Source of the DNA: Candidatus Eremiobacterota bacterium
GTDB lineage: Bacteria > Vulcanimicrobiota > Vulcanimicrobiia > Vulcanimicrobiales > Vulcanimicrobiaceae
Direction: 5' to 3'
Assembly: GCA_019240525.1 (NCBI GenBank)
Contig: JAFAYE010000001.1
Span: forward strand, 1,523,300-1,587,299
Length of the DNA stretch: 64,000 bases
Shown here: positions 1-7,362 of the stretch, one piece after another
Position numbering within the stretch: position 1 is the stretch's first letter
Layout: each line of letters opens with the position of its first letter
Program-made: the position numbers and the translations under genes
Notes under the pieces: generated by a model
What the model saw: the letters and a program-made list of their open reading frames with translations, nothing else
What the model was told of the DNA's origin: nothing
The model's database searches: none

Positions 1-471
1 GCCGGTCACCTCGTCCCCGTCGCTCAGACGTCGTCGGACATCTACGCGCAGATTGGCTACATCATGCTCATCGGGCTTGCGGCGAAGAACGCGATTCTCA
101 TCGTCGAGTTTGCCAATCAGCTACGCGAGCAGGGTATGGAAGCAGTGGCTGCCGTAGCGCACGCGGCCGCAACCCGGCTGCGCCCCATTCTCATGACGTC
201 GATCGCCTTTATCCTGGGTATTATTCCACTGGCTTTCGCGCACGGCGACGGTGCCCAATCGCGCATATCGCTGGGCACCGCCGTCTTGGGCGGCATGCTG
301 GTTTCCACCATCATGAATCTGGCAATCGTTCCAGTACTCTACATTGCCGTCATCGAGCTGACCGAACGAAAGAAACGCAAGGCGGCACCGACGCAGCCCG
401 AAGATTTGCCGCCGCCGCCGATGGCTCCGCCGCCGCTGACGGAAGGTTCCGCGCCGGCTACAGCGCCTTAA
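1..471 (+). CDS. RND-family multidrug efflux transporter, C-terminal fragment
   Basis: The frame is open from the first base, so this is the 3' end of a larger gene; 156 residues are visible. The AKNAILIVEFA and RLRPILMTS motifs, followed by GIIPLAFAHG, are typical of the last transmembrane helices of AcrB/MexB-type (HAE-1) proton-driven pumps of the inner membrane. The protein ends in a hydrophilic tail rich in proline and alanine. The gene runs convergently into pntB and the two overlap by 14 bp. The substrate cannot be told, because the periplasmic domains lie outside the window. Confidence 0.9.
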   Translation, partial: AGHLVPVAQTSSDIYAQIGYIMLIGLAAKNAILIVEFANQLREQGMEAVAAVAHAAATRLRPILMTSIAFILGIIPLAFAHGDGAQSRISLGTAVLGGMLVSTIMNLAIVPVLYIAVIELTERKKRKAAPTQPEDLPPPPMAPPPLTEGSAPATAP

Positions 472-1858
472 CTGCGGCCGTCAGCGCGTCAACCGAGGCC
501 TTCGCGTCACCGAAGAGCATCGAGCAGTTCGGCATCTCGTAGAGCGGGTTCTCGATTCCGGCGAACCCCGAGCGCATCGAACGCTTGAGCACGACGACGT
601 TCGCGGCTTTATCAACGTCGAGAATCGGCATACCGTAAATAGGCGAACTCGCGACGCTGCGTGCCGCCGGATTCGTGACGTCATTCGCGCCGATCACGAG
701 CGCGACGTCGCCAGTCGAAAACTCTGGATTGGCGTCTTCCATGTCGAGCAGCTGATTGTACGGCACGTTGGCTTCGGCAAGCAATACGTTCATGTGACCG
801 GGCATGCGTCCGGCCACGGGGTGAATTGCGTAGAGCACTTTGACGCCACGCTTCTCAAGCTGATCCGCGAGCGCGCGGACGCTGTGCTGGGCTTGCGCGA
901 CGGCCATACCGTAACCTGGAACGAAAATCACCTTCGAGGCATAGGCCAGCATGATGCCTACGTCGTCGGCGCTGGTGCTTCGAATCTGCTGCGGACCTCC
1001 GCCGGCCGTCGCCACTTCCGTACCGCCGGCGGCGCCGAATGCGCCGAAGAGCACGTTGGTGAGCGGACGATTCATCGCGCGGCTCATCGCCACCGTGAGA
1101 ATGGTGCCGCTCGCTCCGACGAGTGCTCCGCAGATGATCAGTAGCGTGGAGTCAATTTCGAAACCGGTGATGGCGACTGCGACGCCGGTGAATGAGTTCA
1201 GCAACGAGATAACCACGGGCATGTCCGCGCCGCCGATCGGCAAGACGAACAATACGCCGAGCAGCAACGCGCAGCCGAGCATCGCGAAGTAGGCCCAGCC
1301 AGGGAGCATCCCGAGCGTAACGATTAACCACACCGCCAAAACCACGATCGCGAGCAGTACGGCGCCATTGACCAGTTGCTGGCCGGAGTAGGTTACGGGA
1401 CGCCCGGTCATGAGTTCTTGCAGCTTGAGAAACGCGACGATCGAGCCGGCGAGGCTTATCGCACCGATAATGGCGGAAAGCACCAGCGAGACGGCGACGA
1501 CATCGTCGAGGCCCCCGGTCCGCGCAGCGATCAGAAACGCGACCGTCGAGATCAGCGCTGCGGCGCCGCCGCCCGCGCCGTTGTAGAGCGCGACCATCTG
1601 CGGCATTGCGGTCATCTTTACTTTGATGGCAGCGTAAACGCCGACCGCGGCTCCAAGGACGACACCGAAAGCGACGGCGGGCCAGCCCGCGGCCCCGGTG
1701 CGTACGATGATGCCGACGATCGCGATGAGCATTCCCGCCATGGCAAAGCGATTGCCGCGCCGCGCGGTCGCGGGCGAGTTCAGCTCGTGCAGACCGTAGA
1801 TGAAGAGGGCGAAGGCGAGAATGTCCGCCAGGTCGATTGCGAGGCTCGTCGGGTTCAC
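458..1858 (-). CDS. pntB: NAD(P) transhydrogenase, subunit beta
   Basis: Membrane subunit of the proton-translocating transhydrogenase, which moves hydride between NADH and NADP+. The first 300 or so of 466 residues are a run of hydrophobic helices. The C-terminal NADP-binding domain shows GYGMAVAQAQ (from about residue 315), then HPVAGRMPGHMNVLLAEA and IGANDVTNPAA, all hallmark PntB motifs. The GTG start overlaps the stop of the preceding alpha-2 gene by 4 bp (GTGA), indicating translational coupling. Length is normal for the family. It is the last gene of a pntAA-pntAB-pntB set. Confidence 0.96.
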   Translation of the reverse strand: MNPTSLAIDLADILAFALFIYGLHELNSPATARRGNRFAMAGMLIAIVGIIVRTGAAGWPAVAFGVVLGAAVGVYAAIKVKMTAMPQMVALYNGAGGGAAALISTVAFLIAARTGGLDDVVAVSLVLSAIIGAISLAGSIVAFLKLQELMTGRPVTYSGQQLVNGAVLLAIVVLAVWLIVTLGMLPGWAYFAMLGCALLLGVLFVLPIGGADMPVVISLLNSFTGVAVAITGFEIDSTLLIICGALVGASGTILTVAMSRAMNRPLTNVLFGAFGAAGGTEVATAGGGPQQIRSTSADDVGIMLAYASKVIFVPGYGMAVAQAQHSVRALADQLEKRGVKVLYAIHPVAGRMPGHMNVLLAEANVPYNQLLDMEDANPEFSTGDVALVIGANDVTNPAARSVASSPIYGMPILDVDKAANVVVLKRSMRSGFAGIENPLYEMPNCSMLFGDAKASVDALTAAVKAL

Positions 1859-2166
1859 TTGCGATCGTCCTTACGGCGAAACATTTGTAGCATGCGTTCG
1901 GTGACGGCGAAACCGCCGAAGACGTTGATGGCTCCGAACGTCACGGCGGCGACGGCAAGTCCGACGAGTGCCGGGCCGTGATCGACGCCAAAGAGGTGAG
2001 CGACGATGACGATCGCGCCAACGAGCACGATGCCGTGTATGGCGTTGGTAGCGGACATCAAGGGCGTGTGCAGCGTTGTCGGCACCTTCGCGATCACCTC
2101 GAAGCCGACGAAAACAGCGAGTACGAGCACGGTCAGCAACGGTACGAGATGACTTAGCTCGGTCAC
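1855..2166 (-). CDS. pntAB: NAD(P) transhydrogenase, subunit alpha part 2 (membrane part)
   Basis: A 103-residue protein with three or four hydrophobic helices, matching the C-terminal membrane segment of E. coli PntA. In many bacteria this segment is a separate polypeptide, giving a three-subunit enzyme. The GTG start overlaps the pntA stop by 4 bp, and its own stop overlaps the pntB start by 4 bp. It contributes to the proton channel with PntB. The hydrophilic C-terminus ends in a basic cluster (FRRKDDRK). Confidence 0.92.
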   Translation of the reverse strand: MTELSHLVPLLTVLVLAVFVGFEVIAKVPTTLHTPLMSATNAIHGIVLVGAIVIVAHLFGVDHGPALVGLAVAAVTFGAINVFGGFAVTERMLQMFRRKDDRK

Positions 2167-3281
2167 GATCGCGCCTCGATGAGCACGGCGCCGTCACGCG
2201 CAACGACGGCACCTTTGGCGACGTCGTCGTTTGGGTCGACGTGGAGCGCACCGTCTTTGATCCATGGGGAGAGCAGCGCGTAAACGTTGCGCGAATAGAG
2301 CCGGCTGGCGTCGGCCGGCATCGTGCTCGGCAAGTTGACGGCGCCGACGACGGTGACGCCGTTGCCTGTCGTCACGATTTGATCCTCAAGAGTGAGCGCG
2401 CAGTTTCCGCCGGCTTCGGCGGCCAGGTCGATGATGACGCTGCCCGGTTTCATCGCCTCGACCGCGGCCTGGCTAATGAGCACCGGCGCCTTGCGGCCAG
2501 GTACCAGCGCGGTCGTGATCACGACGTCGTTGGCGCCTATTTGCTCGACCATCCACGCGCGTTGTCGCTCCTGCTGCTCGGCCGTCAACTCTTTTGCGTA
2601 TCCGCCGCTCCCCTCGGCGTCGGCGCCGAGATCGAACTCGAGGAAGCTCGCTCCGAGCGACAGGACTTGTTCTTTGACCGCCGCGCGCACGTCGTAACCG
2701 CTGACGACTGCGCCAAGCCGCCGGGCCGTTGCGATCGCTTGGAGTCCCGCGACACCCGCACCGAGGACGAGGACCTTCGCCGGTGCGATCGTGCCCGCCG
2801 CCGTGGTGAGCATCGGAAAAAATTTCGGTAGATGCGCCGCGGCCAACAGAACGGCTTTGTATCCCGCGATATTGCTCTGCGAGGAGAGCGCGTCCATCGA
2901 TTGCGCGCGAGTGATTCGTGGAATCATCTCCATCGCGAGCGCCGTCAGCTTCGCATCGGCGAGACGCTTGACGTATGCCGGATCGCCGAGCGGATTAAAG
3001 AACCCGACGACCACGCTGCCGGCGCGCAGCTCGCCGAGTATTTCGTCGCTTGGGCGCCCGACGCAGACCAGCGCATCGGCATCGCGCGCGAGCGAAGCGG
3101 CGTCGTCGGCAAAGGTCGCCCCGGCTGCCGCGTAGAGCTCGTCGGGGAAGGCGGCGGCGTCGCCGGCGCCACGGGCCACGCGCACGTTGGCGCCCGATTT
3201 AGCGAATCGCGCGACGGTTTCGGGCACGAGTGCCACGCGTCGCTCCTTTACCGCAGCCTCGCGGGGAACGGCAACGATCAT
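2163..3281 (-). CDS. pntAA: NAD(P) transhydrogenase, subunit alpha part 1 (NAD-binding)
   Basis: Soluble NAD(H)-binding domain of the transhydrogenase, 372 residues. The N-terminus (VPREAAVKERRVALVP) and the middle motif RAQSMDALSSQSNIAGYKA are characteristic of the alanine dehydrogenase/PntA family. The nucleotide-binding loop is VLGAGVAGLQAIATA, and a later segment reads PGRKAPVLI. The start is ATG. It is coupled by a 4-bp overlap to the membrane part. The alternative, alanine dehydrogenase, is ruled out by the two membrane subunits that follow. Confidence 0.96.
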   Translation of the reverse strand: MIVAVPREAAVKERRVALVPETVARFAKSGANVRVARGAGDAAAFPDELYAAAGATFADDAASLARDADALVCVGRPSDEILGELRAGSVVVGFFNPLGDPAYVKRLADAKLTALAMEMIPRITRAQSMDALSSQSNIAGYKAVLLAAAHLPKFFPMLTTAAGTIAPAKVLVLGAGVAGLQAIATARRLGAVVSGYDVRAAVKEQVLSLGASFLEFDLGADAEGSGGYAKELTAEQQERQRAWMVEQIGANDVVITTALVPGRKAPVLISQAAVEAMKPGSVIIDLAAEAGGNCALTLEDQIVTTGNGVTVVGAVNLPSTMPADASRLYSRNVYALLSPWIKDGALHVDPNDDVAKGAVVARDGAVLIEARS

Positions 3282-3329
3282 AGACCACCGGTCATACGGC
3301 TCTGATGCGACGGCGCCCTCTCGTGCGCC

Positions 3330-4178
3330 TTACGCGATCCGAATTGAGTTGCGCAGGATGCCGATGCGTTCGATTTCGACCTCCAAGAGATCGCCGTCGG
3401 TAAGAAATTCGGGCGGCGTGCGCGCAAAACCCACGCCTTGCGGAGTTCCGGTTGCAATAATATCGCCGGGAAGGAGCGTCATTCCCTTGGAAAGCTCGGC
3501 AATCAATCGCGGCACGCCGAAGATCATGTCCGATACAATTCCGTGCTGCTTTTCAACTCCGTTGCGACGCAGGCGCAGCTCGAGCGAGCGGGGATCGCCC
3601 AACTCGTCGGGCGTCACGATCCACGGACCGACGGGGCACGTCGAGTCAAGACTCTTACCCTTGAACCATTGGCCGTGATTTCGTTGCAGGTCGCGCGCGG
3701 TAACGTCGTTGAGCGCGGTATATCCGAAAACCACGTGCGAGGCTTGCGCTTCGGGGACGTCTTTGCACTCGGCCCCGATGACGACGGCGAGTTCGGCTTC
3801 GTAATCGTACTCGCGCGAAACCGCAGCGCTCAATTGCAGTTGCGCGCCGGGCGCGGCGATCGCGGTCGGCGCTTTGGTAAAGAACGTCGGCACCGATGGG
3901 AGCTTGAGCTCGCGGCCCGCCGCGCGCGCACCTTCGCGGGCGTGTTCGAGGTAGTTGCGACCCACGCAGAAGACGTTGCGCGCCGGTCGCACCGGCGGGT
4001 CGAGCGTAACGCTCGAAAGCGCAATCAGATCGTCGGGTGTGTGCCACGCGATGCGCTCGTGCGGCGCGAGCTCGATGTATTCGCGCAGCGTGGACGTGCC
4101 GATCGTGCGAATCATCTCGCCCTCCAGCACGCCCGGCCGTGGTCGGCCGTCGGTCGCGCGGTAGGTTAGGAACCGCAA
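3330..4178 (-). CDS. fumarylacetoacetate hydrolase-family protein
   Basis: 282-residue enzyme of the FAH superfamily (fumarylpyruvate/acylpyruvate hydrolases, hydroxyhepta-dienedioate isomerases), which act on C-C bonds of dioxo acids using a divalent metal. Visible family motifs are CVGRNYLEHAREGA, the metal-ligand region YDYEAELAVVIG, GYTALNDVTARDLQ, KSLDSTCPVGPWIV, and GDIIATGTPQGVGFARTPP near the end. The start is a TTG with no clear Shine-Dalgarno. It sits 9 bp after the secreted-protein gene and 48 bp before pntAA, so an operon is likely. The exact substrate cannot be assigned; no aromatic-degradation genes are nearby. Confidence 0.88.
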   Translation of the reverse strand: MRFLTYRATDGRPRPGVLEGEMIRTIGTSTLREYIELAPHERIAWHTPDDLIALSSVTLDPPVRPARNVFCVGRNYLEHAREGARAAGRELKLPSVPTFFTKAPTAIAAPGAQLQLSAAVSREYDYEAELAVVIGAECKDVPEAQASHVVFGYTALNDVTARDLQRNHGQWFKGKSLDSTCPVGPWIVTPDELGDPRSLELRLRRNGVEKQHGIVSDMIFGVPRLIAELSKGMTLLPGDIIATGTPQGVGFARTPPEFLTDGDLLEVEIERIGILRNSIRIA

Positions 4179-4187
4179 CGGCTGCTT

Positions 4188-4751
4188 TTAGAAGTTGCGC
4201 GGCGGCAAGGTCGGTTCGTGCGTCGGCTTGGGCGTGGGAACGCCGCGAATCTGATTGAGCGACGGCAGCTTCGCGTTGTACTCTTCCTGCGCTTTACGCT
4301 GTGCTTGCGCGGCAGCCGCCTGCTGCTTCATGTACATTTGCATCATCACGTTAGCGGCGCCGGGCTCGTTGGCCCAACTTCCGCCGGCCGAAATCAAAGC
4401 GATGCGTCGTGCAACGTTCCCGTTCTTGGGGTTGTAATCGTACGTGATTCGGTAGAGACCGACTTGTGCGGTGCACGACGTCGTGCCGCCGCTAGTATGG
4501 CAATGCCGAATCCACATTTGCAGCGCATTGCCGTAGGTTTTGAGATTGAAGCTGGAGAGTTTGCTGGGCTTGGTCGACTTCACGCGCACGACCTGTCCCT
4601 TGTTGTTGACCTCGACGACCACTTCGGTGTGAAGCGGAACGTTCGGCAGCCGGATCATAATGCGCGTCGGACCGGGCGCGGGGGCGTTTGCGGCCGCGGC
4701 GAACGCACCGCCGGCAAGCATCGCCGCCGCCAATGCAACGCAGAATCGCAT
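4188..4751 (-). CDS. secreted protein of unknown function
   Basis: I chose the ATG at 4751 because it opens a clean signal peptide (MRFCVALAAAMLAGGAFAAA, cleavage probably after ANA). A longer reading frame would add 46 arginine-rich residues that overlap the upstream gene. The mature part of about 165 residues has a beta-rich middle containing two cysteines (RHCHT and TSCTA), then a region rich in alanine and glutamine that is probably helical (QQAAAAQAQRKAQEEY), and a proline-rich tail. I recognise no family. It lies 11 bp downstream of a small zinc-ribbon gene and 9 bp upstream of the FAH-family gene. Confidence 0.75.
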   Translation of the reverse strand: MRFCVALAAAMLAGGAFAAAANAPAPGPTRIMIRLPNVPLHTEVVVEVNNKGQVVRVKSTKPSKLSSFNLKTYGNALQMWIRHCHTSGGTTSCTAQVGLYRITYDYNPKNGNVARRIALISAGGSWANEPGAANVMMQMYMKQQAAAAQAQRKAQEEYNAKLPSLNQIRGVPTPKPTHEPTLPPRNF

Positions 4752-4762
4752 CGCCACGAACG

Positions 4763-4930
4763 TCAATTCCGTGAAAGAACCGCGAAGGGATGACCGCACG
4801 ACCCGCACGCGACGACGACTTGGAAATGCGTCTTTTCGCGCACGGTGCGCGCATCGTTTTGGCCCTCTTCGAAGCCACAGAAACGGCATCGCGTCGAGGT
4901 GGGGCGCTCTCCTGCCGCTTGTTCGTCCAC
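4763..4930 (-). CDS. small zinc-ribbon protein (55 aa)
   Basis: A GTG-initiated frame of 55 residues with two Cys pairs: RCRFCGF near residue 16 and ACGSCGHPF near residue 45, followed by AVLSRN. The spacing C-x2-C, about 25 residues, C-x2-C is a typical zinc ribbon. It lies 11 bp upstream of the secreted-protein gene on the same strand. The reading frame can be extended upstream, but that part is low-complexity and overlaps the opposite gene. The Shine-Dalgarno is weak (AAAG about 10 nt upstream). Function unknown; nucleic-acid or protein binding is a guess. Confidence 0.6.
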   Translation of the reverse strand: MDEQAAGERPTSTRCRFCGFEEGQNDARTVREKTHFQVVVACGSCGHPFAVLSRN

Positions 4931-4984
4931 GCTACTGCGCTTTACGCGGGCTTCGCGCTTCGACCTGCCGAAGCACGCGAACGA

Positions 4985-7354
4985 ATGCAGGGCGCTCGTT
5001 TTCGTCGAACTGCTCGACTCGTCGCTGCGGGAGTTCTGATTGCCGGTGCGAGCGTCACACCCATTCGGGCCGAGCGACAGATCGTCGACTTGCACCGCCT
5101 CGACGCGAACTTTCAACTCTTTGCCGCCGACTCGACCGTGCCGTGGAAGACTGCTGCGGTTCGCTTGGATACCTATTCAAGCGCTCCGATTACGTTTGCG
5201 GTATACCAAGTGGACCCCGCCGACGTCTTGACCGCGGGCTCGAACTTTAGCCCTCGCGCGCTTTCGACGAGCGCTCGGCGAGCGGTGCTCGGTTTCACCT
5301 TTTCGCCGCCGGGCGGTTATCAGTTTCAGTCAAATGTCGTCCCGCTGCCGCTCGGTGCGCGCGAAGGATTCTTTGTCGTCGAAGCTCGGCGCGGTAACGT
5401 GGGCGAACAAGTTTGGATTAATCGCTCGCGCATCGGCTTGATTTCGAAACAGACTCCGGGCGGATTGGTGCTCTACGGTGCCGACCTTGGCACCGGCCGA
5501 GCGTTGGCGCGAATGCGCGTGCAACTCGTCGTCAATCGGAGTTTGCTTGCGGCGACGACCGACCCTGACGGAATCGTACGCTGGAATCGGTCGCCGCGCC
5601 CGGTTTTCGCGCTAGCGCAGTGGGGAAGCAGTTACGCCTTCTTAAGTCTGCTTCCGCAACCACCGCTCCCCGAAACGATCGTCGGCGTGCGAACGGATTC
5701 GGCGGTCGTCCACGCCGGCGATGTCGTGCGCGTCGCGGGTTTCGCGCGGACGCGCACGCGCGGCATCTTGCGTGCAAGCACCGGAAGCGCGGTCGTCTCC
5801 CTTCGTGCCGGCGCAACGGTTGTCGCGCAGGTGCGCGCGCCGCTCGATGCGGCAGGTGCTTTTTTGGCGAGCTTACCGCTTCCCGAAAATGCGGCGGCGG
5901 GCGAATATACCGTGCTCGCTCAAACGGCCGGCGGTGTCGGTGGGGCAACCGTCGATGTCGATGCCAACGCGGCGGGACTCTCGCTGGACGTCAGTGGGGC
6001 GTGCGATGGTGCGTGCGATCCGCGAGCGGACGTGCCGATTTCGGTACGGGCGTCGCGTGGCGGCGTGACCGTGCACGTTCACGTCGTGCGGTCGCCACAC
6101 GTCGATGTCGTCCAGGTGCCGGATACTCTGCCGTGGGCGACCACGGAGTGGTTCGACGCGACCGTGACGACAAACGCGAGCGGCAACGCCACGTTCGACA
6201 TTCCCCATCCCAATGACGAACTGGCGTCAACGTACGGCGTGCACGTCGATTCGAGCGGAGCGACGGCCGACACTCGCGTCACCGTTCCCACGGCGCAGGC
6301 CGCGCTGCGATTGATCGTCGATCGCAGCGAACTGGCACCCGGCGCCGCCTGCAACTTCGACGTCTACGCCGATGGGCTCGATTCGAAGCCGCTTGCGGGT
6401 GCCAACGTTACCGTCGAGTTGACGCACGGCGCGACCGGCGACGAACAACAGCTAACCTTGGACGGCGACGGTCACGCGCGCGGAACGTTTCACTCGCCGG
6501 AGCTTGGCACGAACTTTCTGCTTGCATGGATCGATCGAGGCGGACGCGCTGAGGACGCCGGGCAGGTTCGCGTCGACCCGCAAGCAGCCTCGCCATCAAC
6601 GGAGGGCGGAAGCGCGAACGTGCGCATGACGTTCGATCGCGCAGTCTATCGCGCCGATGAAGCGATTCGCGTCGAGGCCGAAGCGCCGGGCGCGCAAGGC
6701 AGCGCGCTGCTCACCTTCGAAAGCGCGCTCGGCATCGACGTGCGGACCGTGAGCACGGCCGGGGGACGGGCGGTCGCGCAACTGCATGCTTCCGACGCCG
6801 CCGGCGAACTGCGGGTTGGCGCCGCATTCGTGCGCGACGGTGCGTTGGAATGGAGCACGGCACCGATAACGCTTGCCGCGCCGGGTCGTCCGAGCGCGGC
6901 GAGACTGAGCGTTCCGAGCGCCGAATACGCGCCGAGCGAATCGGCCAAGATCGCCTTCGCAGGCGACGCCGTCGGGCACGGAACGTTCGTGGTACGCATC
7001 AGTCGTGGAACGGCGACCGGCAGCGCTCTCTTTGCCACCGCGCCGGGCCTGCTCGCCATCGGCGTAACCACGACCCAAAGCAGCGCGCCGGAAACGCCAA
7101 CCTGGCACCCTTGGGTAAACTCGACCGGAGATCGTTCGCAGGTTCTGGGTTTTGTGCGCCGTACCGAGCCGCCGCCGCAGTTGTCGCTCTCAGAGGCCGA
7201 GACGCAAGCCGTTTCGTGGAGCGTCACGCGCGCGGACGGCGGCGGCATTGCGGTCGCGCTTCCCCCACGGAGTGGACGTTATGAACTCTCGGTTCTTGGG
7301 ATTGCCGACGATGGCGGCGTGAGCGCCGGCTCGTCGACGATCGTCGTACGGTAG
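4985..7354 (+). CDS. secreted macroglobulin-like (MG-domain) protein
   Basis: The frame is open from 4790, but the ATG at 4985 starts a basic n-region and hydrophobic core (ARLVAAGVLIAGASV), so I place the start there, giving 789 residues. The rest is a chain of beta-sandwich-like segments. Stretches such as VYRADEAIRVEAEAPG and SVPSAEYAPSESAKIAF resemble the MG domains of bacterial alpha-2-macroglobulins, with the usual 'Y-x-P/A-G/D-E' opening. The thioester motif (CxEQ) and the C-terminal helical domain of full-length A2M are absent, so it is at most an MG-only relative. It lies 8 bp before polA. Family assignment is moderate; that it is an exported beta-rich protein is secure. Confidence 0.65.
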   Translation: MQGARFRRTARLVAAGVLIAGASVTPIRAERQIVDLHRLDANFQLFAADSTVPWKTAAVRLDTYSSAPITFAVYQVDPADVLTAGSNFSPRALSTSARRAVLGFTFSPPGGYQFQSNVVPLPLGAREGFFVVEARRGNVGEQVWINRSRIGLISKQTPGGLVLYGADLGTGRALARMRVQLVVNRSLLAATTDPDGIVRWNRSPRPVFALAQWGSSYAFLSLLPQPPLPETIVGVRTDSAVVHAGDVVRVAGFARTRTRGILRASTGSAVVSLRAGATVVAQVRAPLDAAGAFLASLPLPENAAAGEYTVLAQTAGGVGGATVDVDANAAGLSLDVSGACDGACDPRADVPISVRASRGGVTVHVHVVRSPHVDVVQVPDTLPWATTEWFDATVTTNASGNATFDIPHPNDELASTYGVHVDSSGATADTRVTVPTAQAALRLIVDRSELAPGAACNFDVYADGLDSKPLAGANVTVELTHGATGDEQQLTLDGDGHARGTFHSPELGTNFLLAWIDRGGRAEDAGQVRVDPQAASPSTEGGSANVRMTFDRAVYRADEAIRVEAEAPGAQGSALLTFESALGIDVRTVSTAGGRAVAQLHASDAAGELRVGAAFVRDGALEWSTAPITLAAPGRPSAARLSVPSAEYAPSESAKIAFAGDAVGHGTFVVRISRGTATGSALFATAPGLLAIGVTTTQSSAPETPTWHPWVNSTGDRSQVLGFVRRTEPPPQLSLSEAETQAVSWSVTRADGGGIAVALPPRSGRYELSVLGIADDGGVSAGSSTIVVR

Positions 7355-7362
7355 TCAGCCGG

